Shown piece after piece: positions 25,585 through 35,800 of a DNA stretch of 64,000 bases (position 1 is the first letter of the stretch; each line of letters begins with the position of its first letter). Position numbers and translations under genes: made by a program. The notes under the pieces were generated by a model, which saw nothing but the letters and a program-made list of their open reading frames with translations, was not told where the DNA came from and searched no databases. Source of the stretch: Croceitalea dokdonensis DOKDO 023 (lineage in GTDB: Bacteria > Bacteroidota > Bacteroidia > Flavobacteriales > Flavobacteriaceae); NCBI RefSeq assembly GCF_001306415.1, contig NZ_LDJX01000008.1, forward strand, positions 1 through 64,000. The letters run 5' to 3'.

Positions 25585-27762
25585 ATGAGAAAAATAACCT
25601 TTTTCACCTTTCCTCTTCTCTGTTTGTGGTCCTTTCTTGTTTTGTTTTCATGTAAGGAAAAAGAAGACATTATTAATGTTATAACCTTGTCCGATTCGCC
25701 TCAAGTTTCATTTGCTTTACAGGATTTAGAATCAGCTTTAGGTGCTCAATATAAGTTATCGGGTCCAAACTTGGCCGATAAACCAGATATAGTCCTCGCT
25801 GTTCAAAAGACGGATGTTTTAAATCCCGAAGGTTTTAAAATTGAAAAGACCAAGACTGAAATTAAGGTCACTGCTTCGGATAATGCTGGATTAATGTACG
25901 GTACTTTGGAACTGGCGGAGCAGATAAAACTATACGGGCTTGAGGGTGTAAAACCTTTGGTTCGTAACCCGTATCTAGAAATGCGGGGGCCTAAATTCAA
26001 TATACCATTGGATGTGCGTACACCAAGTTATAGCGATGTTTGTGATGCGGCGCAGTACAATATGCCACACATGTGGGATTTCAGCTTTTGGAAAGACTAT
26101 ATCGACACTATGGCCCGTTACCGTTACAATTATATTTCACTGTGGAGCTTACATCCGTTTCCGTCCCTAGTGAAAGTGCCAGGATATGAAGATATTGCCC
26201 TGGATGACGTACAACGGTCTACAACAAATTGGCAGGAGTATTACAATCTTCTGGGAATAGGTTTTGATGCCCCTGAAATTTTAGATAATGTGGAAGTCTT
26301 AAAAAGTATTACCATTGATGAAAAAATCGAGTTTTGGAAAAAAGTAATGGCCTATGGCAAAAGCAGAAATGTGGATTTTCATTTTATCACATGGAATATA
26401 TTTGACTACGGCACGCAGGGAAAATATGGAATTACAGATGAGATTGACAATGAAATAACTAAAGATTATTTTAGAAAAAGTATCAAGCAATTATTTGTCA
26501 CCTATCCCGATTTGGCGGGCATAGGGTTGGCCACAGGTGAAAATATGCATGGGGCAAATGCCGAAGAAAAAGAAAATTGGGCTTACGATACCTATGCCTT
26601 GGGTATTTTGGAAGCAGCTAAGGAAATGCCCGAAAGACAATTTAAATTTATTCATAGACAACACCAGTCCGGAGCCCAAGAAATTGCTGAAAAATTCAAG
26701 GCGGTTGTGGCGGCGGAAAATGTGGAGTTTATGTTCTGTTTTAAGTATGCAAAAGCCCATGTGTACAGTGCAACCCAGCAGCCCTATCATGAACACGCCA
26801 ATTACCTGCAGCAAATTGAGGGCATGAAGACCTTATGGGGCCTCCGAAATGATGATACCTTCTATTTTAGGTGGGGCGCCCCGGATTTTACCCGGGAATT
26901 TATAAATAACCTACCCCATAACGATGTGGCCAAAGGTATTTACTTTGGTTCCGATCAATGGATATGGGGGCGTGATTTTCTGACCAAAAACCCAGAAACC
27001 CCCAATCAGTTGGAAGTGCAAAAGCATTGGTACCAATGGATGCTATGGGGCAGATTAAGTTACGACCCAACCCTATCAAATGAACGATTTAGAGACATCT
27101 TGGGAAGCCACTTTCCAGAAGTAGATGCCAATTCCTTGTTTTCCGCATGGCAAAATGCCTCTATGGTATATCCGCTAACGACTGGCTTTCATTGGGGAAG
27201 TCTTGACTTCCAATGGTATATTGAAGGGTGTAAGAGTCGCCCTAGTCAGGCTGCGAATGAAACTGGGTTTCATGATGTTAACCGGTTTATCTCGCTTGGT
27301 GTGCATCCTAAATCAGGAAATCAGTCCATTCCAGACTATGTGAAAATGGTTTCCGATGGAAAATCCACTGCCCTAAGAACACCGCTGCAGGTATCCGATG
27401 AACTCATGAATGTCTCCAGCAGTGCTTTGGATGTTTTGAAAAAATTTAAGGAACCAACTAATAAGGAACTGCAGTTTACCTTGAACGATATTAAAACAGT
27501 TTCATTTTTAGGGAAGTATTATGCACATAAAATTGAAGGTGCCACTTATTTAGCGTTGTTCAGAGATTCTAATAAAAAGGAGTATCAAGAATTGGCAGTT
27601 AAAGCTTTAGAAAAAGCTCTGGATTTTTGGAAACGGTACGTGCACCAAGCCAAGCAACAAAATCATAACCCTTTGTGGACCAACAGAGTTGGTATTGTGG
27701 ATTGGAAGCAAATTACCGAATGGGTAAAACAGGATATTGAAATTGCAAAAAATGAGCGGTAA
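25585..27762 (+). CDS. Alpha-glucuronidase-like lipoprotein (GH67/GH20b-type N-domain)
   Basis: A 725-residue lipoprotein (VLFSC). Residues about 30-125 resemble the GH20b/GH67 N-terminal alpha/beta domain (FALQDLESAL ... EIKVTASDNAGLMYGTLELA). A TIM-barrel-like domain follows (YRYNYISLWSLHPFPSLVKV, FHFITWNIFDYG, LAGIGLATGENMHG). The last 200 residues are helical. The layout matches alpha-glucuronidase-related proteins, which would suit removal of uronic acid from ulvan oligomers, but no catalytic pair could be assigned with certainty. The next gene's likely start lies one base after its stop (TAATATG). Confidence 0.6.
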   Translation: MRKITFFTFPLLCLWSFLVLFSCKEKEDIINVITLSDSPQVSFALQDLESALGAQYKLSGPNLADKPDIVLAVQKTDVLNPEGFKIEKTKTEIKVTASDNAGLMYGTLELAEQIKLYGLEGVKPLVRNPYLEMRGPKFNIPLDVRTPSYSDVCDAAQYNMPHMWDFSFWKDYIDTMARYRYNYISLWSLHPFPSLVKVPGYEDIALDDVQRSTTNWQEYYNLLGIGFDAPEILDNVEVLKSITIDEKIEFWKKVMAYGKSRNVDFHFITWNIFDYGTQGKYGITDEIDNEITKDYFRKSIKQLFVTYPDLAGIGLATGENMHGANAEEKENWAYDTYALGILEAAKEMPERQFKFIHRQHQSGAQEIAEKFKAVVAAENVEFMFCFKYAKAHVYSATQQPYHEHANYLQQIEGMKTLWGLRNDDTFYFRWGAPDFTREFINNLPHNDVAKGIYFGSDQWIWGRDFLTKNPETPNQLEVQKHWYQWMLWGRLSYDPTLSNERFRDILGSHFPEVDANSLFSAWQNASMVYPLTTGFHWGSLDFQWYIEGCKSRPSQAANETGFHDVNRFISLGVHPKSGNQSIPDYVKMVSDGKSTALRTPLQVSDELMNVSSSALDVLKKFKEPTNKELQFTLNDIKTVSFLGKYYAHKIEGATYLALFRDSNKKEYQELAVKALEKALDFWKRYVHQAKQQNHNPLWTNRVGIVDWKQITEWVKQDIEIAKNER

Positions 27763-27763
27763 T

Positions 27764-29257
27764 ATGAAGGTTTTAGAATGTATCGTATTTGGCCTTATTC
27801 TTTGTTGGGGTCAATGTGCTTTGAGTCAATCTACAAAGCACCGGTTGGTGATTTTGGCCGATATGGGCAACGAGCCCGATGAGGAACAGCAAATGGCGCA
27901 TATGCTCATGTGCTCCAATGAATTTGACCTTGAAGGGCTGATCGCCGTAAGCGGAAAGTATTTACATAACAAACATAGATTGGTTGAAAGGCAAAGGCTG
28001 TATCCAGATTTGTTTGAAAACCTTATTGATGGTTATGAAAAGGTTTATGAAAACCTGAAAATACATGCAAAGGGTTATCCAGAACCAGCCTATTTACGTA
28101 CCATTGTGGCGTCAGGGCAACCTGGATATGGCATGGCCGATGTTGGTGAAGGAAAAAGTACGAAGGGTTCGGAGTTACTAATTGAAATTTTTAAAAAGGC
28201 GGACCCTCGTTTAATTTACATTGTGGTGAATGCAGGTTCCAACACACTAGCGCAAGCATTAAACGATTTTAAAGGGAGTCATTCCGAGGAGACTTTGAAA
28301 AAAGTATTAAAAAAACTCAGGGTCTTTGAAAACGGCGCACAAGATAACGCCGGAGCGTGGATTTGTGCCAATTATCCCAACATTCATTGGACGCGAAGTA
28401 ACTATCAAACCTATGCTTATGGTGGTCCTGCTTGGGCCTGGGGAAATGACCCTGACGCGGATAAAAAAGGGCCTCACACGTGGAAACCTTACGCATACAA
28501 TGCCACAGGGCAACATCAATGGGCATTGGAGCATATCAAAAACCATGGGGCATTAGGAGGATTATTTCCCTTGAGAGAAACACCAACGGGTAGATTGGCT
28601 TTTATTGAAGGCGGAGGTACCATTCCCTGGTTAGGACTTATGCACCAAGGGTTATCCGATATAAGCCAACCCAGTTGGGGCAGTTGGAGTGGGAGATTTT
28701 CAGAAAAACCTATTAAGAATGTGCCCTCCCGACATAAAAGTGTACATGTCGATGAGGAAACGTATGGCGATTATTATTTATTTACCGAAGTTTCAGATGT
28801 TTGGACAGACCCGGAAACCAATGAGGTCTACACTTCAATTTACACGCCAGTTTGGAGGTGGCGACAGGCCTATTATAACGATTTTCAATGTAGAATGGAT
28901 TGGTGCATCGCTTCTTTTGAGAATGCCAATCATCATCCAGTAGCCGCAATAAATGGGGATAACACGGAAAAAATTCATTTTTTACAAGTCAGTTCGGGAG
29001 ATACGATATCATTGGATGCCTCCGCTTCGGTTGACCCTGATGGTGATGATATAGCCTTTAAATGGTGGATTTACAAAGAGGCAGGAACTTATAAAGGCAA
29101 CAGTGAAATTATTAAGTATCCTTTGCGGGCCATTACGGAGATTGCAGTTCCAGAGGATGCCACAGGCAAAACCCTTCATATTGTTCTCGAAATTGAAGAC
29201 CATAATAAAATTGCTTCATTGCACGATTATAGACGCATCGTTCTTACCATTGAATAA
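27764..29257 (+). CDS. Secreted DUF1593 (nucleoside-hydrolase-like) protein 1
   Basis: A 497-residue protein from the ATG at 27764, with signal peptide VFGLILCWGQCALSQ. Two further in-frame ATGs overlap the previous gene. The DUF1593 N-domain has the aspartate/glutamate cluster ILADMGNEPDEEQQMAHML (residues about 27-45) equivalent to the calcium site of nucleoside hydrolases, then IVASGQPGYGMADVG and IYIVVNAGSNTLAQAL. The C-terminal 90 residues form a PKD/Ig-like domain (ISLDASASVDPDGDDIAFKW). Members are often found in rhamnose-rich polysaccharide loci, but the reaction is unknown. It is a tandem paralogue of the following gene. Confidence 0.85.
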   Translation: MKVLECIVFGLILCWGQCALSQSTKHRLVILADMGNEPDEEQQMAHMLMCSNEFDLEGLIAVSGKYLHNKHRLVERQRLYPDLFENLIDGYEKVYENLKIHAKGYPEPAYLRTIVASGQPGYGMADVGEGKSTKGSELLIEIFKKADPRLIYIVVNAGSNTLAQALNDFKGSHSEETLKKVLKKLRVFENGAQDNAGAWICANYPNIHWTRSNYQTYAYGGPAWAWGNDPDADKKGPHTWKPYAYNATGQHQWALEHIKNHGALGGLFPLRETPTGRLAFIEGGGTIPWLGLMHQGLSDISQPSWGSWSGRFSEKPIKNVPSRHKSVHVDEETYGDYYLFTEVSDVWTDPETNEVYTSIYTPVWRWRQAYYNDFQCRMDWCIASFENANHHPVAAINGDNTEKIHFLQVSSGDTISLDASASVDPDGDDIAFKWWIYKEAGTYKGNSEIIKYPLRAITEIAVPEDATGKTLHIVLEIEDHNKIASLHDYRRIVLTIE

Positions 29258-29290
29258 TGGTATTTAATTTATGGACGCGATAAAAACACT

Positions 29291-30850
29291 ATGAACAAAT
29301 CATTTTTTTATGTCTTTTCCCTTGCCTTTTTATTCTCTTGTATGGATAATAATGAGAAATCAGAAGTTCGTCCCATAGACGTTAACGTAGCATCAGAAAA
29401 GGGCAAATTAGCTGCCCAAAGCCATCAAAATTTTAAAAGAAACAGATTCATTTTAATGTCTGATATTGGCCATGACCCTGACGACGAACAGCAACTTGTC
29501 CATTTGTTAATGTACTCCAACAAGTTTGATTTGGAAGGGTTAATTGCGGTTACAGGGCGTTATTTTAGGCCCAACCCCAAGGATACCGTAAAAGTCTTGA
29601 TGCCGGAGTTGTTTCATTATTACATTGACGGTTACGAAAAAGTGTACCCAAACCTTCAATTACATGAAAAAGGATGGAAAACACCAAAGTATCTTCACAG
29701 TATCGTCGCTTCGGGGCAGTCGGGAAATGGCATGAAGGATGTAGGTGCAGGCAAAACAAGTGACGGGGCAAAGTTACTTGTAGAGGCCGTTTTAAAAGAT
29801 GATGACAGACCCATTTTTGTCTTGTCCAATGGTGGGATGAATACGCTTGCCCAGGCTTTATTTCACCTCAGGGCAAACCATTCAAAAGAAAAACTAAAAA
29901 CACTCGTTTCCAAATTAAGGGTTTATGATAATTCGGGACAAGATGAAAGTGGCGCTTGGATTTGTCATGAATTTCCAGATTTATTTTACATTCGGGCCAC
30001 CCATCAAAATAAAAGTTTTGGCGGGCCTTCCAACGCTAACCTAGGACCCCATATTTGGCAACCTTATGAATATACCCCAAATGGGCAACATCAATGGTTT
30101 AGGGAAAATGTGCAAACCAATCACGGTACATTGGGTGCTTTATATCCGGATAGGAAAGTAGATGATACCTTTCATTTTATTGGGGGTGGCGGGACCATAC
30201 CTTGGTTGGTACTTGTTAATCCTGAATTATCCGATATTTCCGAACCCTCTTGGGGAGGATGGGGCGGACGCTACTCCGTACAGAAAAACGACAACCCACC
30301 ATCTGGATTTTCAATTGTTGAAACAGATGAACAACCCTTTTTACCTTATAAGGCCTATACTGATGGGGACCCGATTGTAGATACGTGGACAAACCCAGAT
30401 AACGGAAAAGTTTACGCCGATGAATATACGCCCGTATGGCGATGGCGTAAGGCAATTTGGAACGATTTAAAAGCTAGAATGGATTGGTGTATTCAACCTT
30501 ATAACAAAGCGAATCACCGCCCTGTTGCGGTACTGAATGGCGATAGTACCCATCAAATCATAAAGGCAAAATTTAATTATAATGAAGAGGTGGTTTTAGA
30601 TGCAACGGGGTCAACCGATCCAGATGATGATAATTTGGGCTACAAATGGTGGGTGTATCCCGAAGCTGGAAAAAAACCGTACAACAAGCCTATTCATAAT
30701 GAAAATGATACACAGGTTAAGACATCATTTAAAATCCCATTGGATGCAGCAACCAGGGAATTACATGTGGTTCTGGAAGTGCGTGATGACAACCAGATGG
30801 CACCTTTGATCAGTTACAGGCGCATGGTCATTATAGTTACTAATTATTGA
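29291..30850 (+). CDS. DUF1593 (nucleoside-hydrolase-like) lipoprotein 2
   Basis: A 519-residue lipoprotein (AFLFSC). It has the same architecture as its upstream neighbour: LMSDIGHDPDDEQQLVHLL (about residues 53-71), IVASGQSGNGMKDVGAG, FVLSNGGMNTLAQAL, WICHEFPDLFYIRAT and a C-terminal Ig/PKD-like domain (VVLDATGSTDPDDDNLGYKW). The metal-binding acidic cluster is DPDDE here against EPDEE in the neighbour, so the two copies may differ in substrate. It is anchored by lipid whereas the other is soluble. Confidence 0.85.
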   Translation: MNKSFFYVFSLAFLFSCMDNNEKSEVRPIDVNVASEKGKLAAQSHQNFKRNRFILMSDIGHDPDDEQQLVHLLMYSNKFDLEGLIAVTGRYFRPNPKDTVKVLMPELFHYYIDGYEKVYPNLQLHEKGWKTPKYLHSIVASGQSGNGMKDVGAGKTSDGAKLLVEAVLKDDDRPIFVLSNGGMNTLAQALFHLRANHSKEKLKTLVSKLRVYDNSGQDESGAWICHEFPDLFYIRATHQNKSFGGPSNANLGPHIWQPYEYTPNGQHQWFRENVQTNHGTLGALYPDRKVDDTFHFIGGGGTIPWLVLVNPELSDISEPSWGGWGGRYSVQKNDNPPSGFSIVETDEQPFLPYKAYTDGDPIVDTWTNPDNGKVYADEYTPVWRWRKAIWNDLKARMDWCIQPYNKANHRPVAVLNGDSTHQIIKAKFNYNEEVVLDATGSTDPDDDNLGYKWWVYPEAGKKPYNKPIHNENDTQVKTSFKIPLDAATRELHVVLEVRDDNQMAPLISYRRMVIIVTNY

Positions 30851-30863
30851 AAAACGAAATCAG

Positions 30864-31688
30864 ATGAAAAATGGTAGTATACTTTTAAGTTTAGGTTGTT
30901 TGCTTTTTCTAAGTTGTGGTGAAAAAGCCAAAAATGAAAAACTTGAAACCGATGAAAAAATTAAATCGGTGTCAACCATTGAAAACACTAAAAAATCCGA
31001 TGTTTTTTATCATTATTCCATTTGGTGGGCATTTGTGAACAAAGTCTTTGAAGGTGATATTACTGCTGGGGAACTAAAAACAAAGGGCGACATTGCTTTA
31101 GGTTCCTATAATCTGTTGGACGGGGAGTTAATAATGCTGGATGGTAAATTATACCAGGCCAAGGAGAATGGAGAGGTTTTGGAACCCAACGATTCGCTAA
31201 AAGTAGTCTACGCCAATGCGGCCTTTTTTGACAAGGATGGAAGCTTCAACATTTATAAGGTAGAAAATTACGAAACGCTAAGGGATACGATCAACAAACA
31301 ATTGCCTTCAAAAAACTTCTTTTATGCTTTTAAGATAAAGGGAAATTTTAAGTACATGAAATGTGGGGGGCTACACAAGCAAACCCCACCTTTTGAAGAA
31401 GGCTTGGATGTTTTGATACCGAACAGACCAATTTTTGAACGGGAAAATTTTTCAGGAACCATGGTCGGTTTTTATTGCCCTGAGTTTATTGGCAACATAA
31501 ACGTAGCAGGTTTTCACCTTCATTTTGTTTCGGATGATGAAACTTTTGCAGGTCATGTAATGGAATTTGAAGCAGAAAACTTGACTGTCGAATTTGATAA
31601 AATAAACCAATACCAGTTTGTGCTTCCAGAAACCAAGGGCTATGAAAATGTAGGATTTGACAAGGAATTTCAGTATAAGAAAAAATAG
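30864..31688 (+). CDS. Exported alpha-acetolactate decarboxylase homologue (lipoprotein)
   Basis: A 274-residue protein. Residues 1-18 form a lipoprotein signal (CLLFLSC, Cys18). The mature part matches acetolactate decarboxylase: GDIALGSYNLLDGELIMLDG (about residues 75-94), then GTMVGFYCPEF and GFHLHFVSDDETFAGHV. His218, His220 and His231 keep the +2/+11 spacing of the zinc ligands of the Brevibacillus enzyme. The known reaction is 2-acetolactate to acetoin plus CO2, but most relatives are cytosolic and sit with acetolactate synthase. An exported copy beside DUF1593 proteins in a glycan locus suggests a different substrate. Confidence 0.85.
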   Translation: MKNGSILLSLGCLLFLSCGEKAKNEKLETDEKIKSVSTIENTKKSDVFYHYSIWWAFVNKVFEGDITAGELKTKGDIALGSYNLLDGELIMLDGKLYQAKENGEVLEPNDSLKVVYANAAFFDKDGSFNIYKVENYETLRDTINKQLPSKNFFYAFKIKGNFKYMKCGGLHKQTPPFEEGLDVLIPNRPIFERENFSGTMVGFYCPEFIGNINVAGFHLHFVSDDETFAGHVMEFEAENLTVEFDKINQYQFVLPETKGYENVGFDKEFQYKKK

Positions 31689-31700
31689 GTCACCTATTTT
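31682..31700. terminator. Weak AT-rich hairpin between convergent genes
   Basis: AAAATAGG (31682-31689) pairs with CCTATTTT (31693-31700) around a 3-base loop. It overlaps the stop of the gene ending at 31688 and precedes the end of the convergent araC gene. It could terminate the rightward transcript. Confidence 0.4.
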
Positions 31701-31751
31701 CCGGTAAGACGCAGGAAACCTAAAGAATTTCCGAGCGTATCTGGGATAGTT

Positions 31752-32636
31752 TTAAAAAAAGGACTTGGCTTTATCCCTAAATTTTCCGGGTGCCATACCT
31801 ATTTTTTGTTTGAACAACCGATTAAAATAAAAATCACTTTCAAAGCCAAGTTCAAAGGCAATTTCCTTTTGGGTTTTGTTGGTAGCCAAGAGGAGTTCCT
31901 TTGCCTTTTCAATTTTTAAGCTTAAAAAATATTGTAGTGGTGATACGCCGGTCTGTTTTTTAAAATCCAGTCTAAACTTCGAATAACTGACCCCTAGCTG
32001 CTTGGCAATTTCTTTTAGTTCAATGGAGGAATCGATACGGTGGTACATGATGGACTTTGCTCTGTTGACCATGGTGTTCCTATCCGCCACATTCGCCCCC
32101 CCGGTCTTTAGATTATACAGTTCGGCCATGAGCTGTAAACAAAGTGCAGAAGCTGTTCGTTGAAAACCAAAGTCCTCCCTTTCAAACAACAAAAAGAGCC
32201 GGTCAAAAAGGGTTAAAATTTGGGCTTGGTCTGCGTTGGAAATTATTGGGTCCTCAGGGCTGAAAAACCCATTGGCTATGAACTGGGTTGCCAAGGTACC
32301 GGAAAAACCTATCCATCGTTCGGTCCAACCCTTATTTTTTCTGGGTCTATACCGGTGCCAAACCCCAGGAAATAGCAAGAACACATCCCCATCCATAAGT
32401 CTAATTTTTCCTGTAGGACTACTTTCAAACTCCCCCTCGCCCTGGGTGATCAATACCAGATGGAATTCATTCAAAACCCGACCGTTTTCCCAAGAAAACA
32501 TATAAGAATCGGGGTGGTCTGTACTTGGGTAATTGGAGTTTATTGGGATTTTGGTCCGTCCCAAATTATTGATGTAGAACCCCCATGCCTTGTCCCGATC
32601 AAAGACCATCAAGTATTTTCTATAGCTATTTTTCAT
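31752..32636 (-). CDS. AraC-family transcriptional regulator
   Basis: A 294-residue cytosolic regulator. The N-terminal half is a cupin-type ligand pocket (LVLITQGEGEFESSPTG, VFLLFPGVWHRYRP; residues about 55-95). The C-terminal 100 residues carry two helix-turn-helix motifs (SIELKEIAKQLGVSYSKFRL and TQKEIAFELGFESDFYFNRL). The family usually senses a sugar, here plausibly rhamnose or an ulvan-derived disaccharide (inferred). It is divergent from the GH78 gene at 32855, the usual arrangement for local activation. Confidence 0.92.
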   Translation of the reverse strand: MKNSYRKYLMVFDRDKAWGFYINNLGRTKIPINSNYPSTDHPDSYMFSWENGRVLNEFHLVLITQGEGEFESSPTGKIRLMDGDVFLLFPGVWHRYRPRKNKGWTERWIGFSGTLATQFIANGFFSPEDPIISNADQAQILTLFDRLFLLFEREDFGFQRTASALCLQLMAELYNLKTGGANVADRNTMVNRAKSIMYHRIDSSIELKEIAKQLGVSYSKFRLDFKKQTGVSPLQYFLSLKIEKAKELLLATNKTQKEIAFELGFESDFYFNRLFKQKIGMAPGKFRDKAKSFF

Positions 32637-32671
32637 ATCATTTTATGCAATAAAAATATCAAATTGTCAAT

Positions 32672-32685
32672 TGGTATCCGTACCA
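32672..32685. promoter_or_regulatory. Candidate operator between araC and GH78 genes
   Basis: TGGTA-TCCG-TACCA is a perfect inverted repeat with 5-bp arms, 36 bp upstream of the araC start and about 170 bp upstream of the GH78 start. The rest of the 218-bp intergenic region is AT-rich. Position suggests autoregulation; the symmetry alone could be chance. Confidence 0.3.
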
Positions 32686-32854
32686 TTATTCCTGAAATTG
32701 TATGAATTAGGGAAGTAAATGATTTATTTATTGTCAAAAGTTAAAATTAACTCTATTTTAATGATTATTTTGTCAATCAATAAATTTATCGGAATCTTAA
32801 AACAGAGTAACAGATTATGCTATTCGTATTCGCTAAACACACTAAATTTCAACT

Positions 32855-35800
32855 ATGGATGTCATGAAAATATTGAGACTTTCCTATCTTATCCTAGTAG
32901 TACTCCTTGGTAGTTGTACGTCCGAATCTGACGTTAACGTTACTGATTTAAGATGCGAGTACCGTGAAAACCCCCTGGGCATAGACAACACCCAACCCAG
33001 ATTGAGTTGGAAATTGGAAGCACCCCATTTTGAAAGAGGGCAACAACAAACGGCCTATCAGCTATTGGTGGCCAGTAGCCCTGCCCTTTTGGACGGGAAC
33101 ACGGGAGATGTCTGGGACTCGGGCAAGGTTTCCTCCAGCCAATCCGTCAATGCGGTGTATGCAGGGATTCCGTTGGAGTCCACCAAAACCTACTACTGGA
33201 AGGTGAAGGTATGGGATGCAGCGGGCCATCCTTCGGGTTGGAGCGCACCGGCCATATTCTCTATGGGGCTGCTGCAGCCAGAGGATTGGAAAGGCGAATG
33301 GATCTACAAAGAAGGTCAAAACAAAAAAGATCACAACTGGTACAGAAAGAACTTTACTTTGGATACCGATCCAGAATCAGCCTACGTCCATGTGGCCTCC
33401 TTTGGGTATCATGAGGTGTACGTGAACGGTAAAAAAGTGAGCGATGCAGTAATGAATCCTGTGCTGTCCTATAAGAAAAAAAGGCTCCCGTACCTTACCT
33501 ATGACATTAAGGAACACCTCACAAAAGGCGACAATGTCATCGGTATTTGGCATGCGGCTGGTTGGGCACGATGGGGCAGGATGAAAGAATACTATGACCC
33601 ACCATTTGTGTTTAAGGCCCAAGCACATATTACAGGGGATACCACCAATGTGGTATTGGCAACCGACGCCAGCTGGAAATGTAAAAAAAGCTACAGCGCC
33701 TATATTGGCTCATGGGACATTTTGGATTTTGGCGGTGAAATCATAGATGAACGTTTACGTGAAGACGACTGGAACACCGCAGATTACGATGATGGCCATT
33801 GGGCCAACGCGGTGGTTTTTGACAATGACAAGGCCAAAGAAGCTGTCTTTACCGATATCAATTTAGGCCCCAAGGGTGCCATCCGGGCCCCCGGTACGGA
33901 TGCCAACCCGCCCACTACCAAAATCACCGCAACCCTCAGTGCCCAAATGGTGGAGCCCCAGGTGAAGTTCAAGGAAATAAGCCCCATTGGGATAAAAGAG
34001 AAGGAAGATGGCAACTATATCATTGATATGGGCGAAAATTACACGGGCTTTTTTGAAATGAATCTGTTACAGGGAAAAGAGGGCGATACCATCACCTTTG
34101 AGGTTGCAGACTATAAAGAGGTATTCTCCTCTTGGGAACAACGGAGCCAGTACGTTTTTGACAAAACCGGTGCGGGCCATTTCACCAATCGGTTCAATCT
34201 TGCCGGAGGGCGCTATGTTACCGTTTACGGCATTGGTTACAAACCAGATCTAAAAGACATCAAAGGACATGTCATTACCAATGACAGAAAGCAGATCAGC
34301 AAATTTGAAAGCTCCAGTGAATTGATGAACAGGATCTATCAGGTAAATCTGAACACCTATATTGCCAATACCATTGATGGCATTTTAGTAGATTGTCCCC
34401 ATCGCGAACGTCGTGGTTGGGGCGAGGTAACCGTGGCGGCGATGTACGGTGATGCCCTGCCCAATTTTGAGAGCGGGGCCTATATGGCGCAATATGCCCA
34501 ATTTATGCAAGACTCACAGGCCGATGATGGTAAAATGCGCGCCGTGATCAACGGAGACGATTTTGAGTTTTTAATGTGGATGGCCAACAGCCCCATTACC
34601 ATTTGGGAAACCTACAGAATGTTGGGGGATGAACGTTTGCTAAACAACCATTATGACAGTATGAAAAAGTGGATGCACTGGCTGTACGAACATTCGGATT
34701 ATGATAGTGGCGGTACCTTAAAAATTGGTGAGCGGGGCACTTTGGAATTTCCAGGATTGGGAGACTGGTGCACGCCCAGAGGTAATTTTTGGAGCTCAAG
34801 CAACTCTCCGGAATCGGCCCATTTCAATAATACGGTCTATGCCTTTATGTTGGAAAATGCCTTGAACATTGCCAAAACCCTGAACAAAACGGAAGATATT
34901 GCCCTCTTTTCAAAGCGATTGGAAGTACAGCGCAAGGCAACCCATGCCAATCTATACGACCCTGCCACGGGAAAATATGGCGAAGGGCATCAAGTGAACC
35001 AGGCCTTTGCCCTGATTTCAGGGGTTACCCCGGAATCCGAAAGGCAAAAAGTGTACGACAACCTAGTAGATCAGGTGCTCTATAAATTTCCGTACTACGA
35101 CACCGGCAGCTCGGGCCAGGCCCTCTACACCCGTTATTTTACGGAATACGGCGAACGGATGGATTTGATCTATGAACTCTTACAAGATAAAAGACACCCA
35201 AGCTACGGCTACTTTTTGGATCAAGACAAAACCGTATGGCCAGAGCGTTGGTCCGCTATTGGAAGTAGCCAGATACACACCTGTTACACGGGTATTGGGG
35301 GCTATTTCATTAAAGGGTTTGGCGGCATAAGGCCCCACCCAGAACATCCCGGCATGCAGAAAATGCTCATTAAGCCCGCGGTTGTGGGAGATTTGACCCA
35401 TGCCAACACCGAATACCGATCTATGTACGGCAAGGTGATCGTGAACTGGAAAAGGAAGGATGCGGGTGCCCATTTTCATATTGAGGTGCCCATAAACACC
35501 ACGGCGCAGGTCTATCTGCCGGCAATGGGCAAAGATGGCATCAAAGAAAACGGTGTTTTGGCCGAAAACGCGGAAGGTATCCAATATGTGGGCACCGAGA
35601 AAAATGATGCCGTTGGTACTTATGTGATATATGAGGTAACGTCTGGCAGCTACGATTTTCTGGTGGACCAACTACCGGAAACAACATACCCCGATCCTTT
35701 GAACAAACCGGCCAATCTATCCAAGATAGGGCGTTTGAGCGCGTCGTCCATGGTCATAGAATCGGAAAAATTACCGGTTTATGAAGCCTTTAGGGCAAAC

